From Micrococcales bacterium (GTDB lineage: Bacteria > Actinomycetota > Actinomycetes > S36-B12 > GCA-2699445): a stretch of 40,320 bases of DNA. Positions within the stretch are counted from its first letter, which is position 1; every line of letters starts with the position of its first letter. Positions 15,696 to 24,306 of this stretch are shown here, piece by piece. The stretch lies in the NCBI GenBank assembly GCA_002699445.1, contig PAAU01000026.1, forward strand, positions 1 to 40,320, written 5' to 3'. The translations under genes and the position numbers were made by a program. A model generated the notes under the pieces. That model saw only the letters and a program-made list of their open reading frames with translations. It was not told the DNA's origin and did no database searches.

Positions 15696-16514
15696 GTGAC
15701 CGGCCTCATTTATGTGATCCTCATCGCAGTGTGGGCTGTCGTTCTCGTACCTCGTTTTCTGCGTCACCATGACGAGAGCCGGCGTATGCGCGAATCAGAG
15801 CGACTGGAAGCGGCTCTGGCTCCGTCCGCGGTTGAGCATGAGGTGGTAGGCACATCCGACGATCGCGCTAGCAGTTGGTCGGAGTACTTGCTTTCGTTAA
15901 CAAACATCAGCAACGCGAATTGGGTGGGGCAAATGCGTTCCCCTCGATCAGCCGCGGCTAAACGACGTCGTTCCATCACGCTTGGTCTCGGGGGATTCAG
16001 CCTGCTGTCGGTCACTGGAGCCGCACTGGGCATCCTACCGGGCTTTATCGCGGTCTTACCGGCCTTGCTTCTCATCGGGTACTTGGCGGCGATGTTTGCC
16101 CTCATGCGGCGGTCGGAGAGCGAATCCGGGGTCTCGGCTGCAACGCAGGCCTCGGCAGAGCGGCGAACTACACAGACGCGTCGCTCCTACGCCCAGGCCA
16201 GTGATGGCGTGAGGATAGTGGGTCAGCCCGCAGAGACAGGAGACGGTTGGTCTCCGCGAGAAACTACCCTCCCGACCTACGTCAGCAAGCCCAAGGCGTC
16301 CAAGGTGCCTCGCCGCATCGATTTAACGCGGGAAGGTTGGACTGGCGCCGGCATGGTTGAGGCTGCTCAGCAGCAACAAGGCAGTCCGGAGCTGGAAGAC
16401 CAAATCGCTCGAGAACTGTCTGTCGTTTCGCCACCAGAAGATCAAGAAGTGGTGGAGTACGCTTACCCCGACGTCGAGGACGACGGCTACTACCGCCGGG
16501 CGGTTAACGAGTAG
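15696..16514 (+). CDS. sepX: Divisome membrane protein SepX/GlpR
   Basis: A 272-residue protein. It begins MTGLIYVILIAVWAVVLVPRFLRHHDE, the signature N-terminal transmembrane helix and basic follow-on of SepX/GlpR. Two more hydrophobic segments lie at about 98-116 and 118-136. The remaining C-terminal half is hydrophilic and disordered. In Streptomyces SepX is needed for septation and in Corynebacterium GlpR is the membrane receptor of Glp; both are established for those species, and assigned here by sequence and neighbourhood. The start is GTG with an upstream -10 box. The stop lies 42 bases before tRNA-Ala. Confidence 0.85.
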   Translation: MTGLIYVILIAVWAVVLVPRFLRHHDESRRMRESERLEAALAPSAVEHEVVGTSDDRASSWSEYLLSLTNISNANWVGQMRSPRSAAAKRRRSITLGLGGFSLLSVTGAALGILPGFIAVLPALLLIGYLAAMFALMRRSESESGVSAATQASAERRTTQTRRSYAQASDGVRIVGQPAETGDGWSPRETTLPTYVSKPKASKVPRRIDLTREGWTGAGMVEAAQQQQGSPELEDQIARELSVVSPPEDQEVVEYAYPDVEDDGYYRRAVNE

Positions 16515-16539
16515 TTTCGGCCCAGGGGCCTCAGGTTGT

Positions 16540-16545
16540 TATCCT
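16540..16545 (+). promoter_or_regulatory. -10 box upstream of tRNA-Ala
   Basis: TATCCT lies 11 bases before the mature 5' end of tRNA-Ala. No clear -35 box is seen. Confidence 0.45.
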
Positions 16546-16556
16546 GACTGTCGCAA

Positions 16557-16630
<74 letters not shown>

Positions 16631-16634
16631 TTCG

Positions 16635-16660
16635 GGCCTAGCCTCTCCTGGGCTTAGGCC
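16635..16660 (+). terminator. Hairpin downstream of tRNA-Ala, probable terminator
   Basis: GGCCTA and TAGGCC form a 6-bp stem with three further GCC/GGC pairs after a one-base bulge and a 7-base loop. It starts five bases after the tRNA. There is no T-run, as is common for actinobacterial hairpins. Confidence 0.45.
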
Positions 16661-16666
16661 ACAGTT

Positions 16667-16686
16667 GTAGTGGGCGCGCCCACTAC
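16667..16686. promoter_or_regulatory. 20-bp perfect palindrome upstream of the DUF3048 gene
   Basis: GTAGTGGGCG is followed directly by its reverse complement CGCCCACTAC, with no spacer. The right edge is 20 bases before the -10-like TACTGT of the next gene, covering the -35 region. An operator for a dimeric regulator is plausible; part of the tRNA terminator is the alternative. Confidence 0.45.
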
Positions 16687-16706
16687 TGTAGGTCGTGGCA
16701 GATCGT

Positions 16707-16712
16707 TACTGT
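16707..16712 (+). promoter_or_regulatory. -10 box upstream of the DUF3048 lipoprotein gene
   Basis: TACTGT ends six bases before GTG at 16719 (and nine before GTG at 16722), consistent with a leaderless start. Confidence 0.4.
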
Positions 16713-16718
16713 GGTGTA

Positions 16719-17687
16719 GTGGTGAACGTGCGACCCAGGCTTCTGATCACGGTTGCTTTCGTCATGGGAATCCTGCTCACCGGGTGTTCTGTTGGTCAAG
16801 ATGGATCTGATCCTAATGAGAATGAGGTTGCGGATTGGGTGCCGTTCGATTACGCGATGACTGGCTTGGCGGCGCCGGAAGGTGCCTTACGCCGACCGGT
16901 CGTGGCGGTCAAGGTCGACAATACGTCGGCTGGTCAGCCGCAACAGGGGACGGCGCAAGCTGATCTCGTGGTCCAGGAACCGGTAGAAGGCGGGCTAACG
17001 CGGCTCCTCGCGTTCTTCGAGTCTCGTCGGCCCGATTCAGTCGGTCCAGTTCGCTCCATTCGCACGACCGACATCCCGTTGGTCGAACCGGTCCGAGCGA
17101 CGGTCGTGGCATCAGGAGGCTCCGAGCCCGTTATTCAGGCCTTTGCATTGGCCGGTGTGCCTCTGCTGACTGATCCGAATGATTTGTTTGTCAGGAACCC
17201 GGAACGCTCGGCGCCGTACGACCTATATGCCGATCTCAGTCAGTCGATATCGGGTCCGATGCCCCGAAAGGACTATCTGCAGTTCGGACAGAATGATCTA
17301 CCTGTGGGCAAGCAGGTTTCTGGAGTGACCGTAAGTTTCTCCACTGCTTCGCAGACGAAGTGGAACCTGACCGATTCTCAAGAGTGGCAGCAGGACAATC
17401 TTGCCCCCACGTTCAAGGCAGATACTTTGGCCATTCTGGGTGTGGGACTCAAGGAGGCCGGCTTACTGGATGCTGCCGGGACACCGGTTCCCGAAGTGGA
17501 AGTAGTCGGTCGGGGACGCGGCTTTTTGATTGTGGGAGACGAGTTGCACCGAATCCGGTGGCGGAAGGAGAGCCCAACGTCCACGTATCAGTTCTCAACT
17601 GATGGTGGTCTGGTCATCTCGGTGCCACCCGGGCGCACCTGGATCAGTTTGTTGCCCCGTGAGGGGGGAAAAGTGTCATTCAGCTGA
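16719..17687 (+). CDS. DUF3048-domain lipoprotein (YerB-like)
   Basis: A lipoprotein of about 322 residues. After a short basic start (NVRPRLL) and a hydrophobic segment comes the lipobox LLTGC, so it is anchored outside the membrane. The body shows DUF3048 features: RRPVVAVKVDNTSAGQPQQG, ADLVVQEPVEGGLTRLLAFF and SVGPVRSIRTTDIPL, which open the N-terminal domain, then the C-terminal half (SQTKWN, GRGRGFLIVGDELHRIRW). The function of this family is not established. Two GTG codons (16719, 16722) compete as start; an upstream GTG at 16695 is unlikely. The 3' end overlaps the convergent copD gene by 12 bases. Confidence 0.82.
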   Translation: MVNVRPRLLITVAFVMGILLTGCSVGQDGSDPNENEVADWVPFDYAMTGLAAPEGALRRPVVAVKVDNTSAGQPQQGTAQADLVVQEPVEGGLTRLLAFFESRRPDSVGPVRSIRTTDIPLVEPVRATVVASGGSEPVIQAFALAGVPLLTDPNDLFVRNPERSAPYDLYADLSQSISGPMPRKDYLQFGQNDLPVGKQVSGVTVSFSTASQTKWNLTDSQEWQQDNLAPTFKADTLAILGVGLKEAGLLDAAGTPVPEVEVVGRGRGFLIVGDELHRIRWRKESPTSTYQFSTDGGLVISVPPGRTWISLLPREGGKVSFS

Positions 17688-19670
17688 ATCGGATCGAGCA
17701 GCGAGGCTAGCCAGACGCTTATTGTAGGCGCGCAGTTCCGCATCGTTGTCTCTATCTGATTGCCGATCGAGTCTACGAGCCGTGCGCTCATCGCTTCGGG
17801 CCCATTGCACCGCCACAACGACGGTCACGATGAGGGCCGGGATTTCACCGAATGCCCACGCTATACCGCCACCATTCAAGGTGTCAGCTAATGCGTCTGT
17901 GAGCCAGGGCGGTTGAACTTGGGAGAACCACTCGGGTGCCAATGGCTGAGTCAGACTCATCAGCGCCACGGCAAAGAGGCCGTGTAAGGAGATGTACACC
18001 AAAAGCAGGATGAGTCGAGCCCACGGCGGAACTCGCCGAGGACCGGGATCCAAACCCAAGACGACCCAGTAAAAGAGGAAACCAGCCACGAGGAAGTGAA
18101 CGTTCATCAGTACATGTCCAACATGAGAACTCATACCGAGGCCAAAGAGCGGGGTGAAGTAGAGCCCGTATAAGCCGACAGTGCCCAGGGCGAGTGCCAC
18201 CAAAGGATGAGTGGCGAGTTTGGATAGTGGGGTATGTATCGCCCACAGCAGCCAGTCTCGCGGACCTCGATTGGAGGCTTTGCCGGTAGGTAAGGCGCGT
18301 AGTGCGAGGGTGGTCGGCATCCCTAAGGCAAGTAGCACCGGCACTAGCATGCCGATCGTCATGTGCTGAACCATGTGCCATTCGACCGAGACCTGGGCGT
18401 ATCCGGCGATGCCGGAACTCGTCGCCCACAGCAACACCAAAACGCCGAGGGTCCAGGCTGCCGTTCGGCCCCATTGCCAGGGGACTCCATTTCGACGCAG
18501 TTTGAGGGCGCCCATCCAATACAAGACGAGTAGAGCCAGGCCGAGAAGCAAGAAGAAAATATCCGGGTACCATCCCAGTGTCACCGTCTGCAGGTCAGGA
18601 GGTGGCGGGAAAGGAAAGCCCAACAATTGTTCAGCGGTGGAACCCAAGGGGACATCGGCGCGAGGAAATGCAGTTTGCGTCAAACTGGCGGCGATACCGA
18701 TGGTGGCAGCGAGAAGACAGATCTCAATGACTAGCCAGCGCAGCAGCGGGCCTCGTCTCGGGGTTGGCTCAGCTAACGCAAGTCGCCGGGCTCGATTGGC
18801 AAAGAGTAACAAGGCCGCGATGAGAGCGACTTTGATGACAATTAGTAGGCCATATCCAGTACCCAGAAGGTCTGATGGTTGCTCAAGACGGGTGTAGGTA
18901 TTGGCAGCACCGGATACAAGTAGCGCAATAACGCACCACATTGCTAACGGTGAGAAGCGTTTCACCGCGTTTTCGGCACCCGGATCCATCCGCCAAATAT
19001 GCCGGGATACCGCGACTAGGCTCCCTACCCAGAGTGCGGCCGCAATGCCGTGTATGGCGCCAGCCGTCAACGCTAACGAGTGGTCTCCGACGGTACTACT
19101 GTGACTCGCGATCGAAGGAACGGGCAATGCAATTGCCGCAATGGCCAGTAGAACGACGGTTGCGCCAGTCCGAACCGTAAATAAGCATCCCACCGCCACT
19201 ACGAGGGCCAACAGTGCGCTGAAAGCGTAGGCCTTATGAATCGTGGGTTCGAAGGCGAAAGTAAAGAACAAATCTGGCTCGAGCGACGGCAGTAGTGATT
19301 CGCCAACGACCGTAGCGTTACCAAACACGATGGCCATTACGGCCGCTGCCGCCCATAGAGTCGAACTCCAGCCCGCGATCTTAATGTCACGTCTACCAGC
19401 ATGAGTTACCGTCCGCTTATCAGCGGAGGGCAGTAGGAAGGCGGCACTTGTCAGGAAACCAATGGTGAGAGTTCCGCCAACCACCACGAGTAACTTAGCC
19501 AGCGGGAGCCCCCAGCCAACAATCGGACCTGGATCGGGAATGCCCTGCTCAGGTGTCACGTAGCTAGAACCGCCGAGGAACATGCCAAATAGCAATCCAA
19601 TGCCAGCGAGTGAGGCCAGAATGACCGCTAACGGGGCGAGTGGTCGTGTCCGAATAGCAGTATCAGTCAT
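17676..19670 (-). CDS. Fused CopD-like copper protein and CtaG-like cytochrome oxidase assembly protein
   Basis: A 664-residue polytopic membrane protein. The first half (about 1-330) is CopD-like, with HSLALTAGAIHGIAAALWVGSLVAVS (197-222) and KRFSPLAM. The second half (about 360-635) is CtaG-like, with WHMVQHMTIGMLVPVLLALGMP (431-452) and HVLMNVHFLVAGFLFYWVVLG. Such fusions are common in actinobacteria and are thought to handle copper for cytochrome oxidase; direction of transport is not settled. The start overlaps the end of copC by eight bases (ATGACTGA), so the pair is co-translated. A charged tail of about 40 residues faces the cytoplasm. Confidence 0.93.
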   Translation of the reverse strand: MTDTAIRTRPLAPLAVILASLAGIGLLFGMFLGGSSYVTPEQGIPDPGPIVGWGLPLAKLLVVVGGTLTIGFLTSAAFLLPSADKRTVTHAGRRDIKIAGWSSTLWAAAAVMAIVFGNATVVGESLLPSLEPDLFFTFAFEPTIHKAYAFSALLALVVAVGCLFTVRTGATVVLLAIAAIALPVPSIASHSSTVGDHSLALTAGAIHGIAAALWVGSLVAVSRHIWRMDPGAENAVKRFSPLAMWCVIALLVSGAANTYTRLEQPSDLLGTGYGLLIVIKVALIAALLLFANRARRLALAEPTPRRGPLLRWLVIEICLLAATIGIAASLTQTAFPRADVPLGSTAEQLLGFPFPPPPDLQTVTLGWYPDIFFLLLGLALLVLYWMGALKLRRNGVPWQWGRTAAWTLGVLVLLWATSSGIAGYAQVSVEWHMVQHMTIGMLVPVLLALGMPTTLALRALPTGKASNRGPRDWLLWAIHTPLSKLATHPLVALALGTVGLYGLYFTPLFGLGMSSHVGHVLMNVHFLVAGFLFYWVVLGLDPGPRRVPPWARLILLLVYISLHGLFAVALMSLTQPLAPEWFSQVQPPWLTDALADTLNGGGIAWAFGEIPALIVTVVVAVQWARSDERTARRLDRQSDRDNDAELRAYNKRLASLAARSDSAE

Positions 19671-20268
19671 CAGAGAAACCTCGCCGACCGACTAATAGCC
19701 ACCACAAGAGCGCAACAACGAGGGCTGCGATGCCGCCTACCCATAACCAAACGGGAACTGCGCCAGCATCAGTCTGATCGCTGGCGGTTGCTACCGCCGC
19801 CGATCCGCCCGTCGAAGCCTCGTTTTCGGTTTGATCTGGACTTTCAGATGGAGTGGGTCCTGATTCCGGGTCCACTGTAAAGCTGATGTCCCCCGTCATT
19901 ATGTGACCGTCAGAACTGGCGACTCGGTAGGACAACTGAAAGTTGCCGTCATTCCATCCGGTGGGCCACTCGGCAGTAATGCGGTTTTGATTCACGCTGG
20001 CGACCAGTCGCGACGTGTCGGTTCCGCTGGAACTCTCAGCGACGACAGTATCGCTGCCCGCAATCAGAGCTCCGGAAAACTGCAAAGCTATCTCGGTGGG
20101 GGCTTTATTAAGAGTTTTGCCGTCTTTGGGTGAGCTGGAGATGAGTTGCACATGTGCAGCGGCTGGCTGGCTTAGGATCAGGGAACTTGAGCTGATCAAG
20201 AACGCAACGATACCGAGGATTACGGCCCGAATACCGATCCACCGGCGGTCACGCGAAACAAGAGACAC
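19663..20268 (-). CDS. CopC-domain copper-binding protein with C-terminal membrane anchor
   Basis: A 201-residue exported protein. The signal peptide ends at ...QPAAA, leaving an N-terminal AHVQL whose His is a copper ligand in CopC proteins. SSPKDGKTLNKAPTEIALQFSG and YRVASSDGHIMTGDISFTV complete the CopC fold. A Ser/Glu/Asp linker then leads to one membrane segment (WLWVGGIAALVVALLWWLLV) and a basic end, as in YcnJ/YcnI-type proteins. It would hand copper to CopD, its co-translated partner. The start is GTG with TACCCT five bases upstream and no Shine-Dalgarno. Confidence 0.92.
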   Translation of the reverse strand: MSLVSRDRRWIGIRAVILGIVAFLISSSSLILSQPAAAHVQLISSSPKDGKTLNKAPTEIALQFSGALIAGSDTVVAESSSGTDTSRLVASVNQNRITAEWPTGWNDGNFQLSYRVASSDGHIMTGDISFTVDPESGPTPSESPDQTENEASTGGSAAVATASDQTDAGAVPVWLWVGGIAALVVALLWWLLVGRRGFSDD

Positions 20269-20273
20269 TTTCT

Positions 20274-20279
20274 AGGGTA
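20274..20279 (-). promoter_or_regulatory. -10 box upstream of copC
   Basis: On the - strand TACCCT (20279 to 20274) ends five bases before the GTG at 20268. It lies in the 28-base gap after pmt, so copC-copD could have its own promoter as well as read-through from pmt. Confidence 0.35.
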
Positions 20280-20296
20280 GTTCCAGTGGGAGCAAT

Positions 20297-21751
20297 TCAC
20301 ACCCAGGAGGGCAACCACATTCGGTTTGACCAGCTCTCTTGGTCGATCTGTTCCCCGGACCAGATCGGGTAGAAGTACCAAGACACTCCAATGCAAATCA
20401 GCAGAAAGATGCCAACCGCGACTTGCCGGGCTCTACGATCTGTCCATCGTCCGGAGCGCGGATCAGGGTTGGCTATGGTTGCCAGCGACAGCGTTAATGC
20501 CGTGATCATGAATGGTGTGAATGCGATCGTGTAGAAACCGAAGATGGTGCGGTCGGGGTAGAAGAGCCAGGGAATCCACCCGGCAGCGACCCCGGTCAGG
20601 GCGGCGGCCGATCGCCAGTCTCGGCGCCCAATCCATCGCCAAATCTGATGCAGCAGTGCTAGTACTGCTGCCCACCAAATGATGGGGTTACCCAGCGCCG
20701 TTATCGCCTCAGAGCAGTCACCTGACTCGCAACTACCCGCATCTCCTTGGAACGTTTCGTAGTAGAAGGACGTGGGTCGTGCTTGGAACAGCCAACCAAA
20801 AGCGGAGGAGTCGTAGGCGTGCTCGGTCGTGAGATTTGTGTGAAATCCCAGAATCTGTACGTGGTAGTCCCACAGCGACAGCAGAGAATCGATCGGACCG
20901 CCGATCCCTGCCACGTCTCGCGCCCACGCATCTGAGCTGGCAAACCAGCCGTACCAAGTGGCCAGGTAGGTGATGAGAGCGACCGACAACATCGTGATCG
21001 CAGTAGGAATACCGTCGCCTAGCCAGGCGCGTAGCCATGGAGTGCCAGAGCGATGACGTTTACTCGCATCCCAGGCCACTGTTAGGAGACCAAAAGCGAT
21101 GACGAACCAGAGACCGCTCCATTTGACGCTGCATGCTAAACCCAGCGAGACAGCCGCAGCCAACCGCCACGGTCGAAGCCAATGTCCGGACCAGCCGTTG
21201 TTTCGAGATCGATCTCGGTCAATCAAGAGAAGTGCGAAAGTGGCAAGCACAAAAAACATGAGTAGGCCATCAAGGATGGCGATACGGCTGGTGACAATCG
21301 CCATCCCATCGATGGCGAGCAGTAGGCCGGCGACCGTGCCCCAAATCTCTCCGCCGGTCATGCGTCGGACAGCTCGGGCGAGAATGAGAATGCTGAGAGT
21401 TCCCAGGATGGCCACCGCTATGCGCCAGCCGTAGGGGTTCATCCCAAAAACAGCTTCGCCCGCGGCGATGATCCATTTTCCGGCCGGTGGATGTACTACG
21501 AATGATGCATCGTTGGTGAAGATTTCAACGGTGCTCGGATCGGCCGCTTCCAGTATCTTCTCGTCGGCTCCATCCACTGCGGAACGCTCGTAGCCAAACT
21601 GCAACAGCGAATAAGCGTCCTTGGCGTAGTACGTCTCATCAAAGACAAAGGCCTTCGGGTGACCGAGGTCTTTGAGTCGTAACCATCCGCCCAAGGCTGT
21701 AACTGCAACCGGTCCCGCCCAGCCCAAGGCGCGGTCGCGGAGACTGGTCAC
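20297..21751 (-). CDS. pmt: Protein O-mannosyltransferase (GT39)
   Basis: A 484-residue membrane enzyme that transfers mannose from polyprenyl-phosphate mannose to Ser/Thr of exported proteins, as shown for Rv1002c. GGWLRLKDLGHPKAFVFDETYYAKDAY carries the essential Asp-Glu pair (38-39) of the first extracytoplasmic loop. HPPAGKW follows, about ten hydrophobic helices can be seen, and the C-terminal part (DRTIFGFYTIAFTPFMI) matches the 4-TM C-terminal domain. It is divergent from rsmI, as in mycobacteria. The start is GTG at 21751 with TACCAT upstream. Likely targets include lipoproteins and secreted proteins such as the Pro/Thr-rich one at the left edge (inference). Confidence 0.93.
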   Translation of the reverse strand: MTSLRDRALGWAGPVAVTALGGWLRLKDLGHPKAFVFDETYYAKDAYSLLQFGYERSAVDGADEKILEAADPSTVEIFTNDASFVVHPPAGKWIIAAGEAVFGMNPYGWRIAVAILGTLSILILARAVRRMTGGEIWGTVAGLLLAIDGMAIVTSRIAILDGLLMFFVLATFALLLIDRDRSRNNGWSGHWLRPWRLAAAVSLGLACSVKWSGLWFVIAFGLLTVAWDASKRHRSGTPWLRAWLGDGIPTAITMLSVALITYLATWYGWFASSDAWARDVAGIGGPIDSLLSLWDYHVQILGFHTNLTTEHAYDSSAFGWLFQARPTSFYYETFQGDAGSCESGDCSEAITALGNPIIWWAAVLALLHQIWRWIGRRDWRSAAALTGVAAGWIPWLFYPDRTIFGFYTIAFTPFMITALTLSLATIANPDPRSGRWTDRRARQVAVGIFLLICIGVSWYFYPIWSGEQIDQESWSNRMWLPSWV

Positions 21752-21757
21752 AACAGC

Positions 21758-21763
21758 ATGGTA
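21758..21763 (-). promoter_or_regulatory. -10 box of a leaderless promoter for pmt
   Basis: TACCAT (21763 to 21758) ends six bases before the GTG at 21751. No Shine-Dalgarno is present. Confidence 0.5.
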
Positions 21764-21830
21764 TGTGAGCCGCGAAGTTGATCGGTCATACCGCAGGCGC
21801 TCGACGAGTCGTTCGTGTCAGCATGGCGTT

Positions 21831-22658
21831 ATGCCAGGCACACTCACGCTCGCTGCGACTCCACTCGGCAATCCTTCCGATGCCAGTGCTCGGTTGGTGT
21901 CTGCTCTGGAAAAGGCGGATTTGATTGCGGCAGAGGACACCCGACGAGTGCGACGACTGGCGGACGATCTGCAAGTGCAATTGCACGGTCAGATCGTTTC
22001 CCTTTTTGCTGGAAACGAGGCGGCTCGAACCGAGCAGTTGTTGCGGCGGCTGGATGCCAATGAAGACGTCCTACTCCTTACCGATGCTGGAATGCCGGTT
22101 GTCAGTGATCCCGGCTATCGGTTGGTCGCTGGGTGCGCTAGTGCGGACATCCCGGTGACGGTACTACCGGGTCCATCTGCGGTGCTTGCCGCACTGGCGG
22201 TTTCGGGTCTCCCGGCCGATCGATTCTGTTTCGAGGGTTTCTTACCGCGGAAGGGAGCGGAGCGCAAGGAGCGGCTGAGTCAGTTAGCAGGTGAGCGACG
22301 TACCGCCGTACTTTTTGAGTCTCCGAGACGCACGGAAGCATTACTCAAGGATCTGGTGGCGGCGTTGGGCGACGACCGGCAGGCCTGTGTCTGTCGAGAG
22401 TTGACCAAGACTCACGAAGAGGTGATCCGGGGTTCCCTGGGTGACTTGCTGTCGTGGAGCCAGTCGGGCGTCAGGGGTGAGATCACTGTTGTGCTGGCGG
22501 GTGCGGTGAAGACTCAAATCGTCGGAAATCCAGAGTCGTGGCGAGCCGAAGTGACTGGCCTCGTAACTGCAGGTATGTCCCGGCGCGATGCGGTCGATCA
22601 GGTAGCCGCTACCTCGGGGGCACCTCGGCGTGAGGTATACCGCGCAGTGCACGATTAG
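21831..22658 (+). CDS. rsmI: 16S rRNA 2'-O-methyltransferase RsmI (C1402)
   Basis: A 275-residue tetrapyrrole-methylase-fold enzyme that methylates the ribose of C1402 in 16S rRNA using SAM. It starts PGTLTLAATPLGNPSDAS and carries LIAAEDTR, LLTDAGMPVVSDPG, VLPGPSAVLAALAVSGLP, FEGFLPRKG and LFESPRR in the canonical order. I chose ATG 21831 because it gives the usual N-terminus; the frame is open far upstream but with non-homologous, Arg/Ser-rich sequence. CAGCAT six bases upstream could be the -10 of a leaderless promoter. metG follows 58 bases later. Confidence 0.94.
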   Translation: MPGTLTLAATPLGNPSDASARLVSALEKADLIAAEDTRRVRRLADDLQVQLHGQIVSLFAGNEAARTEQLLRRLDANEDVLLLTDAGMPVVSDPGYRLVAGCASADIPVTVLPGPSAVLAALAVSGLPADRFCFEGFLPRKGAERKERLSQLAGERRTAVLFESPRRTEALLKDLVAALGDDRQACVCRELTKTHEEVIRGSLGDLLSWSQSGVRGEITVVLAGAVKTQIVGNPESWRAEVTGLVTAGMSRRDAVDQVAATSGAPRREVYRAVHD

Positions 22659-22703
22659 TCGACCGGCTGTGGCCTGCGGCAGCGCTACGAGTAGCGTCAC
22701 CCC

Positions 22704-22709
22704 TACGAT
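22704..22709 (+). promoter_or_regulatory. -10 box of a leaderless promoter for metG
   Basis: TACGAT ends seven bases before the ATG at 22717. This spacing supports 22717 rather than the ATG at 22708, which lies inside the box. Confidence 0.5.
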
Positions 22710-22716
22710 GGAACCC

Positions 22717-24306
22717 ATGTCCAAGTCGTTCTACGTCACGACCCCGATTTATTACGTCAATGATGCTCCCCATATCGGCCACGCGTACACCACCGTGGCC
22801 GGCGACGTCATTGCTCGGTGGCATCGGCAGCGCGGTGAGTCAGTTCTCTTTCTCACCGGAACCGACGAACACGGCACCAAGGTGCAGCTGAAGGCAGAAG
22901 ATAACGACGTCACTCCGACTCAATGGGTGGATCGACTGGTCTCGGATTTCTGGCGTCCGGTGCTGGACACGATCGATGCCAAGCCTGACGAGTTCATCCG
23001 AACGACTGAGGAACGGCATCGCCGGGGAGTTCAGTACTTCTGGGAGATCTTGAAAGACAAAGGGTTCGTTTATCCCGCTCAATATGAAGGCCCCTATTGC
23101 ATCGGCTGTGAAGAGTTTAAGTTTCCTGCTGATCTTCTTCCGGGCAAGAAAGATGGCGAGCAGTTGTGTGCTATTCACCAGCGCCCAGTCGAGATGCTCG
23201 AAGAGGAAAATTGGTTCTTTAAGCTGTCCGAGTTCACCGATCCACTCTTGGACTACTACCAGCTAAATCCAGAGACCATCGGGCCGCGTAGTGCATATAA
23301 CGAGGTCGTGGCCTTCATCAGAGGTGGTCTCGAAGACATCTCAATGTCTCGATCGAGTGTTCGTTGGGGGGTGCCGTTGCCTTGGGATGAAGATCAAGTC
23401 GTTTACGTCTGGTTCGACGCGCTCCTGAACTATCTGACGGCCATCGGATACGGCGACAGTGGAAAGTCTGAGTTATTCGAGACAACGTGGCCAGCGGACG
23501 TGCACCTAGTCGGCAAAGATATTCTTCGGTTCCACGCGGTGTACTGGCCGGCCATGCTTATGGCGGCAGAGCTGCCGCTTCCGAAACAGGTTTTCGCTCA
23601 TGGTTGGCTGCTGGTGGGTGGCGAGAAGATGAGCAAGTCCAAACTGACCGGAATAGCACCCGAGCAGATCACCGATTTCTTCGGTTCAGACGCTTTCCGC
23701 TACTACTTCCTGCGTGCGATTAACTTCGGCTCCGATGGATCGTTCTCTTGGGAGGACATGCGAAGCCGCTATACCGCAGAGCTTGCCAATGGGCTAGGAA
23801 ATCTGGCGTCTCGTTCAGCGGCGATGATCGGCAAGTACTTCGATGGCGAACTGCCGGCGCCCTCCGGGTATACCAACACCGACCTGTCGCTTCAGGACCA
23901 TCTTGCCAACTGCACTGCAGACGCTGATGCCGCAATGTTGACACTGGACTTCAGTAAGGCTCTAGCCGAGATTCGGTCCTTTGTCGACGCGGTAAACGGT
24001 TACGTCACGGCAGAGCAGCCATGGGTGCTGGCCAAAGACCCGGAGCAACGCCCGAGATTGGCTACGGTCCTATATACGATCGCGGATTGTTTGCGAGCCA
24101 TTGCCGTGCTCTACCACCCGGTGATGCCACAAGCGACAGAAATCTTGTGGGAGTCACTTGGAGGTCCCGAGGCCCTGGGTCCATTGGCGGATCAGGATGT
24201 GACGGACTTGGGCTGGGAAGTACTTCCCCCCGGAACCGCCATCACCAAAACCGAGCCATTATTCCCACGGCTGCCCGAAGAGAGCGACGGAGAAGGCACG
24301 GCATGA
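22717..24306 (+). CDS. metG: Methionyl-tRNA synthetase
   Basis: A 529-residue class I synthetase charging tRNA-Met. HIGH lies at 19-22 and KMSKS at 304-308 (GGEKMSKS). CIGC...C..H within the connective region (about 125-150) is a single zinc knuckle, normal for this short MetG type. VYVWFDALLNYLTAIGY is the methionine pocket. There is no C-terminal dimerisation domain, as in mycobacterial MetS. The last codon overlaps tatD as ATGA. Confidence 0.97.
   Translation: MSKSFYVTTPIYYVNDAPHIGHAYTTVAGDVIARWHRQRGESVLFLTGTDEHGTKVQLKAEDNDVTPTQWVDRLVSDFWRPVLDTIDAKPDEFIRTTEERHRRGVQYFWEILKDKGFVYPAQYEGPYCIGCEEFKFPADLLPGKKDGEQLCAIHQRPVEMLEEENWFFKLSEFTDPLLDYYQLNPETIGPRSAYNEVVAFIRGGLEDISMSRSSVRWGVPLPWDEDQVVYVWFDALLNYLTAIGYGDSGKSELFETTWPADVHLVGKDILRFHAVYWPAMLMAAELPLPKQVFAHGWLLVGGEKMSKSKLTGIAPEQITDFFGSDAFRYYFLRAINFGSDGSFSWEDMRSRYTAELANGLGNLASRSAAMIGKYFDGELPAPSGYTNTDLSLQDHLANCTADADAAMLTLDFSKALAEIRSFVDAVNGYVTAEQPWVLAKDPEQRPRLATVLYTIADCLRAIAVLYHPVMPQATEILWESLGGPEALGPLADQDVTDLGWEVLPPGTAITKTEPLFPRLPEESDGEGTA

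Noticed and set aside
21672-21830. Long N-terminal extension of RsmI
   Set aside because: The added 53 residues are Arg/Ser-rich without homology and overlap the divergent pmt promoter and start; the ATG at 21831 gives the standard N-terminus.
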